A stretch of 64,000 bases of DNA from Alphaproteobacteria bacterium (lineage in GTDB: Bacteria; Pseudomonadota; Alphaproteobacteria; CACIAM-22H2), in NCBI GenBank assembly GCA_016124335.1, contig WGNX01000004.1:62001-126000 (forward strand), in the 5' to 3' direction. Within the stretch, counting starts at the first letter, position 1, and every line of letters starts with the position of its first letter. The translations under genes were made by a program, and so were the position numbers. The notes under the pieces were generated by a model. The model saw only the letters and a program-made list of their open reading frames with translations, was not told the origin of the DNA and searched no databases. Positions 19,812-30,424 of the stretch are shown piece after piece.

Positions 19812-20431
19812 GCCGTCAGCGTTCCCTTTATCGCGGGCAATGCGTCGCGAAGTGCCGCAAGGATGTCCGGGTCGAACATCGCCGGCGTCATGCGTTCGTC
19901 GCCATTCGACATGCGCGTGGCGACCTCGTCGTGCGACATCGCATCCTTGTAGGACCGTTTTTCCCATAACGCCGAATAGACGTCCCCGACCATGGCGATG
20001 CGCGCCTGCTCGGAGATGCCCTTGCCCTGCTGCTTGTCGGGATAGCCGGTGCCATCGAACCGCTCGTGATGGTGGAGCACCACTTCTTCGACGAAACCGA
20101 GGACCGGCGTCTGCCCGAGGCTGCGAATCCGGCGGCCGCCGAAGATGGAATGGCCTTCGATCAATTCGCGTTCTTCCGGCGTCAACCGGCGCGGCGCGTT
20201 CAGGATCTCGCGCGGGATGTCGAGTTTTCCGATGTCGTGGAATTGCCCGGCGATCTGCATCTTGACGATTTCGGGCTCGCTCCAGCCCATTTCGCGCGCG
20301 AGTACGGCGCAGACGATCGATACCCGGATCGAGTGCCGGTGAACGATTTCGTCGAATGCCTCCTGCTCGTGCCAGAGTTTGGCGACCCAGCCTTCGTCCG
20401 GAAAGCTGACAGGCGGTTCGCCCAGCGGCAT
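19808..20431 (-). CDS. stand-alone HD-GYP domain protein, probable c-di-GMP phosphodiesterase
   Basis: A 207-residue protein made almost only of an HD-GYP domain. Metal ligands are visible: His65-Asp66 in GQFHDIGK, the HHHE run at residues 120-123, and the GYP loop in RFDGTGYPD at 129-131. HD-GYP enzymes degrade cyclic di-GMP to GMP. No receiver or sensor domain is present, so regulation must act on expression or through a partner. It is convergent with motB with a four-base overlap, which suggests a link to motility. A TTAA pair lies 25-39 bases before its start. Confidence 0.9.
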   Translation of the reverse strand: MPLGEPPVSFPDEGWVAKLWHEQEAFDEIVHRHSIRVSIVCAVLAREMGWSEPEIVKMQIAGQFHDIGKLDIPREILNAPRRLTPEERELIEGHSIFGGRRIRSLGQTPVLGFVEEVVLHHHERFDGTGYPDKQQGKGISEQARIAMVGDVYSALWEKRSYKDAMSHDEVATRMSNGDERMTPAMFDPDILAALRDALPAIKGTLTA

Positions 20432-20455
20432 CGAATCCCCCCAATCGGAAATTGG

Positions 20456-20469
20456 TTAACATACATTAA
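20456..20469 (-). promoter_or_regulatory. TTAA pair upstream of the HD-GYP gene
   Basis: TTAA, six bases, TTAA; the spacing is one base shorter than the CtrA consensus. On the HD-GYP strand it reads ATTAATGTATGTTAACCAAT, which includes a TTAACCA half-site. The position, 25-39 bases before the start, would fit a promoter-proximal regulator. The rest of the 20432-20594 gap shows nothing else I recognise. Confidence 0.3.
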
Positions 20470-20594
20470 TGTTCAACCGATAAGGGTAGCTCACCATCAA
20501 ATGTATGCATGGTCAAGGTCGCCCGAACGCGCGCAGCCGTGCTTGCGGGCAATCGGAAGCTCCCCTACGCTTTACTTCACGCGCGGGAGGCTCC

Positions 20595-21098
20595 GTGGAA
20601 GAAGCAGCGCATATTCGAGACATTTCGATCGGTAATTCCGGCGACGGATCGCGTTCGGATCGCGACCCGAACGCACTTCCCGGGCTTCGGCGTCGGCGCG
20701 TCTTCGCCTGGGCGATCGACGTGGCGATCTGCTCGCTTCTCGGATTTGCCGCCGCGATCCCCGCAACGTTCGCCGGCATCGTCAGCTTCGGCGTGCTTTG
20801 GGCGCCCGCATGGCTCGCGGTCGGACTCATTCCGCTGGCGTATAACGCGCTGCTCGTTTCCGGCGCGCGGCGCTCGACCTGGGGCCAACGCCTGGCCGGC
20901 ATCCAGCTCGAAACCGCCGAGGGAACGCAGGCTGGCCTTTTGCAAGCGGCCGCCCACTTCGTCATATTCGTGCTGAGTATAGGCATGACGGGCGGGCTGA
21001 TCTTGATCTGGACATTCTTCAACGGCGACAAGGCGCTCTTCCACGACACGCTCGTGAACATCCGTGCGCGCCGCGTGCCGGCAGGGGAAAGCCGATGA
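20595..21098 (+). CDS. RDD family membrane protein
   Basis: A 167-residue membrane protein of the RDD family. GLRRRRVFAWAIDVAICSLLGFA carries the Arg/Asp pair at the start of the first helix, and three hydrophobic segments follow, with STWGQRLAGIQLE between helices 2 and 3 as in the family. RDD proteins are poorly understood; some are thought to transport ions or metabolites. The GTG at 20595 is chosen because GGGAGG lies just before it; an ATG at 20505 in frame would add 30 residues but has no ribosome site. The stop overlaps the bpt start (ATGA). Confidence 0.82.
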   Translation: MEEAAHIRDISIGNSGDGSRSDRDPNALPGLRRRRVFAWAIDVAICSLLGFAAAIPATFAGIVSFGVLWAPAWLAVGLIPLAYNALLVSGARRSTWGQRLAGIQLETAEGTQAGLLQAAAHFVIFVLSIGMTGGLILIWTFFNGDKALFHDTLVNIRARRVPAGESR

Positions 21099-21877
21099 CC
21101 GCGCAAGGCAACAGCACCGCGCGGTTCTATTATTCGATGCCGTCCCCTTGCCCGTATATCGACGGGCGGATGGAGCGGCGGATCTTCGTCGACCTTACCG
21201 GCCCGCAGGCCGTCCTTTCCTACGATCTCCTGTCGGAAGCGGGTTTCCGCCGCTCGCTGGGCTTTGCTTATCGGCCCGCCTGCCCCGGCTGCAATGCTTG
21301 CGTTGCGGTGCGCATCCCGGTCGCGAAATTCGAGCTGACGCGCCAATGGCGGCGCGTGCTTTCGCACAACGAGGACCTCGCCGGTGAACTGAGGCCCGCA
21401 CTTGCGACGGCAGAACAGTATGCCCTGTTCTCGCGCTACCAGGTCGGGCGCCATCGCGACGGCGAAATGGCGCGCATGGATTTCGAGGACTACCGGACGA
21501 TGATCGAAGTGGGCGCGATCGCGTCCAACGTTCTCGAAGTGCGCGACCGGCACGGCAACCTGATGGGGGCCTGCCTCATCGACCGGATGGGCCACGGCTA
21601 CTCGGCCGTCTATTCCTTCTACGAGCCGGAAACGCCGCAGCGCTCTTTGGGGAGCTATTTGATCCTGTGGCTGATCGACGAGGCGCGCCGGGCCGGTCTC
21701 GACCATGTCTATCTGGGCTACTGGATCGGCCAGAGCCCCAAGATGGCCTACAAAGTTCGCTTCCAGCCGCTCGAAGCGCTGACCCGGGAAGGCTGGCACC
21801 CGATCGATGCCGGTGGCACGCCCCGGCGTCCGATTTCGCCCGGCCGCACGCGCCTGCCCTTTGCGGCAACCGACTGA
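21095..21877 (+). CDS. bpt: aspartate/glutamate leucyltransferase (bacterial arginyltransferase homologue)
   Basis: A 260-residue aminoacyl-tRNA-protein transferase of the N-end rule pathway, adding leucine to proteins with N-terminal Asp or Glu so that ClpS/ClpAP degrade them. Family features are SPCPYIDGRMERRIF near the start, the cysteine-rich YRPACPGCNACVAVRIPV at about 61-78, and YLGYWIGQSPKMAYKVRFQPLE near the end. The length matches Bpt rather than the longer eukaryotic ATE1. Translation is coupled to the RDD gene by an ATGA overlap. Cytosolic. Confidence 0.92.
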   Translation: MTAQGNSTARFYYSMPSPCPYIDGRMERRIFVDLTGPQAVLSYDLLSEAGFRRSLGFAYRPACPGCNACVAVRIPVAKFELTRQWRRVLSHNEDLAGELRPALATAEQYALFSRYQVGRHRDGEMARMDFEDYRTMIEVGAIASNVLEVRDRHGNLMGACLIDRMGHGYSAVYSFYEPETPQRSLGSYLILWLIDEARRAGLDHVYLGYWIGQSPKMAYKVRFQPLEALTREGWHPIDAGGTPRRPISPGRTRLPFAATD

Positions 21878-22071
21878 TTCACCTCCCCGATTCGCCTAAT
21901 TTTCGGGCGGTCTTTCGTCAAACGGCTGTGGCGACAGGCCGGTCGCCATGCTAGCTTCCGGCCATTCGCGTGGGTTGTGTTCGCTGCGGTCCAAAGCGGC
22001 GGCGAAGGCGGGTCGTGCGTGAATATGTCGATGTTTTTCTGAAGATCAGAAAACTAAAAGGGAGACAGGGA

Positions 22072-23169
22072 ATGAAGCGTCGTAAATTCCTCACTACTGC
22101 CGGCGTCGGTCTCGCGGCTGCCCCGCTCGCCGCTCCGGCGATCGCGCAGGGCGTGATCCGCTGGCGCATGGCGTCGAGCTTTCCGAAGTCGCTCGACACC
22201 ATCTACGGTGCCGCCGAAGTCCTCGCCAAGCGCGTGGCCGAAGCCTCGGGCGGCAAGTTCGAAATCCGCGTCTTCGCAGGCGGCGAAATCGTTCCGGGCC
22301 TGCAGGTGCTCGATGCAGTTCAGGCCGGCACCGTCGAGTGCGGACACACCGCCAGCTACTACTATGTCGGCAAGGACCCGACCTTCGCGTTCGACACCGC
22401 CGTTCCGTTCGGCCTGAACTCGCGTCAGCAGACGGCGTGGATGGTTTCGGGCGGCGGCATGGCCGCGATGGCCGAACTGTTCAAGAACTATAACTGCGTG
22501 GCGCTGCCCTGCGGCAACACGGGCTGCCAGATGGGCGGCTGGTTCCGCAAGGAAATCAAGGAACCGGGTGACTTCAACGGCGTGAAGATGCGCATCGGCG
22601 GCTATGCCGGCAGCGTGCTCGTCAAGCTCGGCCTCGTGCCGCAGCAGCTCGCGGCATCGGACATCTATCCGGCGCTGGAAAAGGGCACGATCGACGCGGC
22701 CGAGTGGGTCGGCCCGTACGATGACGAGAAGCTCGGCTTCAACAAGGTCGCGCCGTACTACTACTACCCCGGTTGGTGGGAAGGCGGCCCGCAGCTCTCG
22801 GCGCTTGTCAACGACAAGGCCTGGGCGTCGCTCTCGGCCGAGAACAAGGCGATCTTCACCGCCGCCTCGTACGAAGCGCACACCTACATGCAGGCCCGCT
22901 ACGACGCCGTGAACCCGGCGGCGCTGCGTCGCCTGGTGGCCGGCGGCACGAAGCTTCGCGCCTTCAGCCCGAACGTGATGAAGGCCTGCCTTCAGGCCGC
23001 GAACGAGGTCTACGAAGAGACCTCGGCGAAGAACCCGCTGTTCAAGAAGATCTATACGTCGTGGCGCACGTTCCGCAACAACCAGGTCGACTGGTTCAAG
23101 GTTGCCGAATTCCGCTTCGACAGCTTCATGAACACCGGCGGAACCGCTGCGATGAAGAAGAAGTCCTAA
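22072..23169 (+). CDS. TRAP transporter solute-binding protein (DctP/TakP type)
   Basis: A 365-residue periplasmic binding protein for a sodium-driven TRAP uptake system, probably for 2-oxo acids or similar carboxylates. MKRRKFLTTAGVGLAAAPLAAPAIAQ is a Tat-type signal (twin arginine) cleaved near residue 26. MRIGGYAGSVLVKLG supplies the conserved carboxylate-binding arginine, and AAEWVGPYDDEKLGF is a TakP-group segment. The ATG follows GGGAGACAGGGA. A 7-bp inverted repeat (TGGCGAC/GTCGCCA, 21929-21948) lies in the 194-base upstream gap. Its permease genes lie just beyond, in the opposite direction. A strong terminator follows. Confidence 0.92.
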   Translation: MKRRKFLTTAGVGLAAAPLAAPAIAQGVIRWRMASSFPKSLDTIYGAAEVLAKRVAEASGGKFEIRVFAGGEIVPGLQVLDAVQAGTVECGHTASYYYVGKDPTFAFDTAVPFGLNSRQQTAWMVSGGGMAAMAELFKNYNCVALPCGNTGCQMGGWFRKEIKEPGDFNGVKMRIGGYAGSVLVKLGLVPQQLAASDIYPALEKGTIDAAEWVGPYDDEKLGFNKVAPYYYYPGWWEGGPQLSALVNDKAWASLSAENKAIFTAASYEAHTYMQARYDAVNPAALRRLVAGGTKLRAFSPNVMKACLQAANEVYEETSAKNPLFKKIYTSWRTFRNNQVDWFKVAEFRFDSFMNTGGTAAMKKKS

Positions 23170-23194
23170 ACACCGGACTGTCGCGTCAAACGCG

Positions 23195-23233
23195 AACGCC
23201 CGCCCGGGAAACCGGGTGGGCGTTTTCTTTTTT
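23195..23233 (+). terminator. strong rho-independent terminator after the TRAP binding protein
   Basis: Thirteen-pair stem (AACGCCCGCCCGG with CCGGGTGGGCGTT, one G-U pair), a GAAA tetraloop, then TTTTCTTTTTTG. It starts 26 bases after the dctP stop. On the other strand the tail is not T-rich, so it acts mainly on the dctP transcript. Confidence 0.9.
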
Positions 23234-23269
23234 GCGAAGCCGCTCGCGCGACAGGGGGTGCGGCCGCGG

Positions 23270-24880
23270 CTACTGTTTCTTTTCTTCCGTGTCCTCGTCT
23301 GTCGACTCGTCCGGATTCTCGTCCGCATTTTCGTCGGCCGGCTTGTCGGCATTCTCGTCGGCGTTTTCGTCGACCGGGGCGTCGGGATCCACATAGTCGG
23401 GCTGCGAAGTCTCGTCGCCCGGAACCGCCGGCATGTCGGTTGCCCCGTCGCCGGGCACCGGGTCGCCCTCGAGGATGATCTCGATCGAGTTCGGGTCGAC
23501 GCCATTGCCCTTGTCGAGCATGAACGTGACCATCGACGGGACCGCGATGACCAGCGCCACCATGATCATCTGGATGACGACGAAAGGCACGGCACCCCAG
23601 TAGATCTGCATGGTCGTAATCGGCTGCATGATCTTCTTGGTCACGACGTCGACGTATTCCTTAACCGGTGCGACCGAGCGCAGGTAAAACAGCGCGAAGC
23701 CGAACGGCGGGTGCATGAACGACGTCTGCATGTTGACGCCGAGCAGCACGCCGAACCAGATCAGGTCGATGCCGAGCTTTTCCGCGACCGGCCCGAGCAG
23801 CGGCACGACGATGAACGACAGCTCGAAGAAGTCGAGGAAGAACGCGAGCAGGAAAACCATCACGTTGACGACGACGAGGAAGCCGACCTGGCCGCCGGGC
23901 AGGCTCGTCAGCAGATGCTCGACCCAAAGGTCGCCGTCGACGGCGCGGAACGTCAGGCTGAACACGCTCGAGCCGACGAGGATGAAAATCACGAACGACG
24001 AGAGCCGCGCGGTCGAATCCATTGCCTGGCGCAGCAGGCCCCAGCTCAGCTTGCGCTTGGCAAGCGCCAGGATGATCGCGCCGGTGGCGCCCATGGCGCC
24101 GCCTTCGGTCGGCGTGGCGATGCCAAGGAAGATGGTGCCGAGCACGAGGAAGATCAGCACCAGCGGCGGCATCAGCGTGACGAGGCAACGCACCGCAAGC
24201 TGGACACCGCGCAGCGTGCGCGCTTCCGGCGGCAGCGGCGGGGCACTGGCCGGCGAGACGAACGTCACCAGCAGCACGTAACCCGCATAGAGGCTCGACA
24301 GGATGATGCCCGGCACGAACGCGCCGGCATACATGTCGCCGACCGACCGGCCCAACTGGTCGGCCATGATGATCAGCACCAGCGAGGGCGGGATGATCTG
24401 CGCGAGCGTGCCGGACGCCGCGATGACGCCGGATGCAAGCCGTCGGTCGTAGCCGTAGCGCAGCATGATGGGCAGCGAGATCAGGCCCATCGCGATGACC
24501 GATGCGGCGACCACGCCGGTCGTGGCGGCCAGCAGCGCGCCCACGAAGATGACCGCATAGGCAAGGCCGCCCGGCAGCGGCCCGAAGAGCTGCCCGATCG
24601 TGTCGAGCAGGTCCTCGGCCATGCCGGATCGTTCGAGGATCAATCCCATGAACGTGAAGAACGGAATCGCCAGCAGCGTGTCGTTGCGCATGATCCCGAA
24701 CACGCGTTCGGGCAACGCCTGGAACAGGATCGGATGCAGCAGGCCAAGCTCGATGCCGATGAGGCCGAAGACGATGCCGTTGGCAGCAAGCGCGAAGGCG
24801 ACCGGATAGCCGAGCAGCAGGAACACCACCAGCGCCGCGAACATGATCGGCGCCATGTAATGGATCAGGAAGTCGGCCAT
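23270..24880 (-). CDS. TRAP transporter large permease (DctM) with acidic repetitive tail
   Basis: A 536-residue membrane subunit with about twelve segments that forms the transport core of a TRAP system. Family features are FALAANGIVFGLIG, ATTGVVAASVIAMGLISLPIM, IAASGTLAQIIPPSLVLIIM, GIATPTEGGAMGATGA and NMQTSFMHPPFGFALFYLRS. The membrane part ends near residue 455. The last 80 or so residues are an unusual extension rich in Asp, Glu, Asn and Pro with repeated DENAD units. The start overlaps the small-permease stop by one base. It converges on dctP. Confidence 0.92.
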   Translation of the reverse strand: MADFLIHYMAPIMFAALVVFLLLGYPVAFALAANGIVFGLIGIELGLLHPILFQALPERVFGIMRNDTLLAIPFFTFMGLILERSGMAEDLLDTIGQLFGPLPGGLAYAVIFVGALLAATTGVVAASVIAMGLISLPIMLRYGYDRRLASGVIAASGTLAQIIPPSLVLIIMADQLGRSVGDMYAGAFVPGIILSSLYAGYVLLVTFVSPASAPPLPPEARTLRGVQLAVRCLVTLMPPLVLIFLVLGTIFLGIATPTEGGAMGATGAIILALAKRKLSWGLLRQAMDSTARLSSFVIFILVGSSVFSLTFRAVDGDLWVEHLLTSLPGGQVGFLVVVNVMVFLLAFFLDFFELSFIVVPLLGPVAEKLGIDLIWFGVLLGVNMQTSFMHPPFGFALFYLRSVAPVKEYVDVVTKKIMQPITTMQIYWGAVPFVVIQMIMVALVIAVPSMVTFMLDKGNGVDPNSIEIILEGDPVPGDGATDMPAVPGDETSQPDYVDPDAPVDENADENADKPADENADENPDESTDEDTEEKKQ

Positions 24881-25443
24881 CAGACGTGCTCCGATTCCGG
24901 CGTGGCGCCGTGCGAGGATTTCTTTTCAAGCGGGTCCGGCCCGTCCCCCGTCAGGAACGCGATGCGCTTGATGAGTTCGGAAAGGGCCTGGATCACGAGA
25001 AGGAAGAACCCGACCGGCACGAGCAGGCGCGCCGGCCACCGCACGAGGCCGCCGGCATCGGACGACTGCTCGTTCGATACGATGCTGTTCACCGCGATCG
25101 GCCAGGACAGGTACATGATCAGGATCGTGAACGGCAGCAGGAACAGGATCGTGCCGAAAATGTCGATCCAGATCTGCGTGCGGCGCGACAGATGCGAGTT
25201 CACCACGTCGATGCGGATATGCTCGTTGTGCAGCAGCGTGTAGCCGGCCCCCAGCAGGAACACGGCGGCGAACAGGTACCATTGCAGTTCGAGCCAGGCG
25301 TTCGAGCTTTGATGGAACGAATACCGGATCGTCGCGTTGATCGAACTGACAAGAACGGCCGCGAGGACGAACCAGTAAATCCCGCGCCCGACCAGCGCGT
25401 TGAGCCGGTCGATCAGACGGCTGAGCTGCATAAGACCTGACAT
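24880..25443 (-). CDS. TRAP transporter small permease (DctQ)
   Basis: A 187-residue protein with four membrane segments. It has the DctQ pattern: WLELQWYLFAAVFLLGAGYTLLHNEHIRIDVV in the middle, and ARLLVPVGFFLLVIQALSELIKRIAFL near the end. It partners the large permease encoded immediately downstream (one-base overlap). The ATG at 25443 is taken; a TTG one codon earlier is possible. GGAGGG lies 9-12 bases upstream. A near-perfect promoter is seen at 25513-25541, giving a leader of about 60 bases. Confidence 0.9.
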   Translation of the reverse strand: MSGLMQLSRLIDRLNALVGRGIYWFVLAAVLVSSINATIRYSFHQSSNAWLELQWYLFAAVFLLGAGYTLLHNEHIRIDVVNSHLSRRTQIWIDIFGTILFLLPFTILIMYLSWPIAVNSIVSNEQSSDAGGLVRWPARLLVPVGFFLLVIQALSELIKRIAFLTGDGPDPLEKKSSHGATPESEHV

Positions 25444-25512
25444 CAAAGGGCTTCCCTCCCCTGTCCGGCGCCATGCAAGCCTTCGATGGCCGCTATGGCG
25501 TCAACACAAGGG

Positions 25513-25541
25513 TCTATAGTGGCCGACTCCCGCGTTTTCAA
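25513..25541 (-). promoter_or_regulatory. sigma-70 type promoter for the TRAP permease genes
   Basis: On the minus strand: TTGAAA (-35), exactly 17 bases, TATAGA (-10). It lies 70 bases before the small-permease start in an otherwise G+C-rich gap, and nothing else starts nearby on this strand. No operator is evident beside it. Confidence 0.65.
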
Positions 25542-25589
25542 GCGGATAGTCGGTCCTGTTACGACGAATTTACGCCGTCAAATCAGGCG

Positions 25590-26174
25590 TCAGGCGCCGC
25601 GGGTCCGCTGGGCGGCCGCAACAAGGGCCGTCGCCAGAGCGGCCTTGACGACCGCCCCCGCGATGAAGGGCGTCAGCCCCAGTGCGATGGCCTTTTCCAC
25701 GCCTACAAATGTGGCGAGCCACGCCACGCCGGGCGCGTGCAGGACGACCGAGCCGATCGCCATTGCCGCGGCGGTCCCTGCAAGCGTGCGGCCCCAGCCG
25801 CGCTCGGCCAGCCAGCCCAGGACGGTCGCGGCAACAAGGAAGCCCGCAAGGAAGCCGCCGGTCGTGCCCAACATATAGGCAAGTCCGATGCCCTTCTCCG
25901 GCGTGCCGGCAAACACGGGCAGGCCGAACGCGCCTTCGAGAAGGTAGAGCGCGATGGTGGCCGCCCCCAGCCGCGCGCCATAGGCAAAGCCCAGGAACAG
26001 CACCACACCCGACTGCATCGTCATCGGGACCGGCCACATCGGCACCTGCACCTTGGCGGACGCCCACAGCAGGATCGAGCCGGCGACAGCGAGCATCGCC
26101 ATGCGGGCGAATTCGCGCGTTCCGGCGGGCCAGAGGCGGTCGACGAGGGTCGGATGGCGGGCGGCAACGGTCAT
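25590..26174 (-). CDS. bioY: BioY, biotin ECF-transporter substrate-binding subunit
   Basis: A 194-residue S-component with six hydrophobic segments. The BioY pattern is clear: AKVQVPMWPVPMTMQSGVVLFLGFAYGARLGAATIALYLLEGAFGLPVFAG (pieces at about residues 40-90) and the TGGFLAGFLVAA segment with its conserved glycines. BioY binds biotin in the membrane; it works with the BioMN energising unit or, in many bacteria, alone. No bioM or bioN is adjacent. The ATG at 26174 has GGAG nine bases upstream; a GTG two codons earlier is less well placed. I see no BioR- or BirA-type site in the 62-base upstream gap. Confidence 0.93.
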   Translation of the reverse strand: MTVAARHPTLVDRLWPAGTREFARMAMLAVAGSILLWASAKVQVPMWPVPMTMQSGVVLFLGFAYGARLGAATIALYLLEGAFGLPVFAGTPEKGIGLAYMLGTTGGFLAGFLVAATVLGWLAERGWGRTLAGTAAAMAIGSVVLHAPGVAWLATFVGVEKAIALGLTPFIAGAVVKAALATALVAAAQRTRGA

Positions 26175-26236
26175 GGGCACAAACTCCGGATGGAAATCGA
26201 AGCCAACGCTTAACCGCCCGGCGGGCGGCGCGCAAG

Positions 26237-28453
<2,217 letters not shown>

Positions 28454-28474
28454 GGGGTTGGGCAGGCTCCGGAA

Positions 28475-29194
28475 TTACGAAAGTCTTCGCCAGCGCTCAT
28501 AGAGCCGGACTCGTGCTCCGGGCAAGTCCCGTCCGTTCGGGGCCAGGGCATGACGAATCAAGAAAAATCCTGATATTTCCATGCCTTGAACGAGCTCTTT
28601 AAAGTCTGCCCTTATCTCGCCGGAAAGAAACGCCGGCAGGTCGAACAGCTTTCCGGCAAACGGCGCCCCCGCCCCGGCCGAAACCGCGCGTCCCGTACGC
28701 GGGCTCACGAAGCGCAGATCCTCGCGGCTGCCGGTCGCCGCACAGCTTTCAAGGTCGAGCCCGAAACCGAGTTCGGCAAGCAGACGGCACTCCCAGCGCA
28801 CATAGTCGGCCTGCCAGCTTTCCGTGGTGAGCGCACCGACAAGGGCGAGCGTCGCTTCGTAGAGCGCCGCGTGCGCTTCGCGTTCGGGCAGCACGGCATC
28901 GAGAAGGCCGGCGGCGGCCGAAAGCGCATCGAGCTTGTCGGCATCGTCAAGCAGCAGGGCACCGATGGGTCGCGCCGGCTCGCAGGAGAAATTGCCGAGA
29001 TGTTCCGGCAGACGTGCGCGCCACGTGGCGCTGACGACATTGCCAAGCCCGTAGAGCGCCGCCCCCTTCCCGTGCCCGCCGCCGCGCGCCAGTCCCAGAT
29101 GCCGGCCATGCGCACGCGTGAACAACGTGATCACGGCTGCATGTTCGCCGTGCGGCCGGCGGCCCAAAACGATGCCTTCGTCGTGCCATTCCAT
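28475..29194 (-). CDS. recO: DNA repair protein RecO
   Basis: A 239-residue RecFOR-pathway protein that helps load RecA on SSB-coated DNA and anneals strands. The OB-fold N-terminus starts MEWHDEGIVLGRRPHGEHAAVITLFTR as in the family, followed by the helical domain with a segment of the type LDALSAAAGLLDAVLPERE and ECRLLAELGFGLDLESC. The zinc-finger cysteines seen in some RecO proteins are largely absent. Its stop is 21 bases before parC. It is divergent from the BenE-like carrier across 68 bases. Confidence 0.93.
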   Translation of the reverse strand: MEWHDEGIVLGRRPHGEHAAVITLFTRAHGRHLGLARGGGHGKGAALYGLGNVVSATWRARLPEHLGNFSCEPARPIGALLLDDADKLDALSAAAGLLDAVLPEREAHAALYEATLALVGALTTESWQADYVRWECRLLAELGFGLDLESCAATGSREDLRFVSPRTGRAVSAGAGAPFAGKLFDLPAFLSGEIRADFKELVQGMEISGFFLIRHALAPNGRDLPGARVRLYERWRRLS

Positions 29195-29262
29195 CGGTCA
29201 TACATGGAGCGATTCCCGGCCCGTTTGCAATTCCGCCGCGCGTCGGCTACTTCCGGACCGCC

Positions 29263-30423
29263 ATGAATAAGGACATCTCGCTCCAGGCCGTCGCGATGGG
29301 CCTGATCACCGCGTTCGTGGGCTGGGCAAGCTCGTTCACGGTCGTGTTGCAGGGGTTGCTGGGCGTCGGCGCCACGCACGCACAAGCCGCCTCGGGCCTG
29401 TTTGCCGCCTCGCTCGCGATGGGCCTTGCCGGCATTCTCACGAGCCTCAGCAACCGCCAACCGATCTCGGTCGCATGGTCGACGCCGGGGGCCGCCCTGC
29501 TCGCCACGAGTGGTGCAGTCGAGGGCGGCTTTGCCGGTGCGGTCGGCGCGTTCGTCGTCTGCGCGCTTCTCATCATCGCGGCGGGCTACTGGGAACGGCT
29601 CGGGCGCTGGGTTGCGGCGATCCCCGCCTCGCTCGCCAACGCGATGCTGGCGGGCGTGCTGCTTGGCCTTTGTCTGGCGCCGGTGAAGGCGGTCGCGCAA
29701 TTGCCCCTTCAGGGCCTTGCCATCGTCGTGACCTGGGCGGTCGTGGCAAGGCTCAAGCGCATCCTCGCGGTTCCTGCGGCTGTTGCGGTCACGCTTGCGG
29801 TGATCGTCTCGACCGGCAGCGGATCGGCCGCACCCGCGACACTCTGGGCGCCGCCCGAGTTCGTCATGCCGGTCTTCAATCTCGCCGGGCTTGTCGGCAT
29901 CGCGCTGCCGCTGTTCGTCGTGACAATGGCCTCGCAGAACATTCCCGGGTTTGCGGTCCTGAAGGTCTATGGCTATTCGCCGCCCGCGGGCCCGCTCTTC
30001 CGCCTCACCGGGTTTTTCTCGCTGCTCGGCACGCCATTCGGCGGCCACGCGGTCAATCTCTCCGCGATCACCGCGGCGATGTGCGCCGGCCCCGACGCGC
30101 ATCCCGATCCCGCGCGCCGTTACTGGGCGGCGGCCGCATGCGGTGCCGGCTATGTCGCCTTCGCGTTTCTTGCACCTGCCGCCAGCGCGTTCGTCGCGGC
30201 ATCGCCCCCCGTGCTCGTGCAGGCGGTCGCCGGCCTTGCGCTTCTGGGCGCGCTCGGCGGGGCACTCCAGGGCGCCATGCAGGAAGCTGGCGAACGCGAA
30301 GCCGCACTTGTCGCCTTTCTCGTCACGGCGTCAGGTGTCAGCTTCTACGGCGTCAGCGGCGCGTTCTGGGGGCTTGTCGCGGGCGGCGCGATGCGTGCAC
30401 TCGCGCGCTGGCGCAAGGCCTAG
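29263..30423 (+). CDS. BenE-family benzoate/proton symporter-like carrier
   Basis: A 386-residue carrier with about twelve membrane segments and the BenE pattern: FVGWASSFTVVLQGL near the start, ISVAWSTPGAALLATSG in TM3, LFVVTMASQNIPGFAVLKVYGY in the middle, and TPFGGHAVNLSAITAAMCAG after it. BenE proteins take up benzoate with protons in aromatic-degrading bacteria. No benzoate genes lie nearby, so the transported compound may differ. It ends one base before the stop of the convergent unknown gene; no terminator lies between them. Confidence 0.86.
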   Translation: MNKDISLQAVAMGLITAFVGWASSFTVVLQGLLGVGATHAQAASGLFAASLAMGLAGILTSLSNRQPISVAWSTPGAALLATSGAVEGGFAGAVGAFVVCALLIIAAGYWERLGRWVAAIPASLANAMLAGVLLGLCLAPVKAVAQLPLQGLAIVVTWAVVARLKRILAVPAAVAVTLAVIVSTGSGSAAPATLWAPPEFVMPVFNLAGLVGIALPLFVVTMASQNIPGFAVLKVYGYSPPAGPLFRLTGFFSLLGTPFGGHAVNLSAITAAMCAGPDAHPDPARRYWAAAACGAGYVAFAFLAPAASAFVAASPPVLVQAVAGLALLGALGGALQGAMQEAGEREAALVAFLVTASGVSFYGVSGAFWGLVAGGAMRALARWRKA

Positions 30424-30424
30424 G

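Noticed and set aside
21929-21948. TGGCGAC/GTCGCCA hairpin after bpt as a terminator
   Set aside because: No T-run follows; it may be an operator for dctP at most.
23276-23400. Periodic DNA at the end of dctM as a CRISPR array or minisatellite
   Set aside because: The period follows codons for DENAD-type residues in an intact reading frame; there are no spacers or repeats of CRISPR size.
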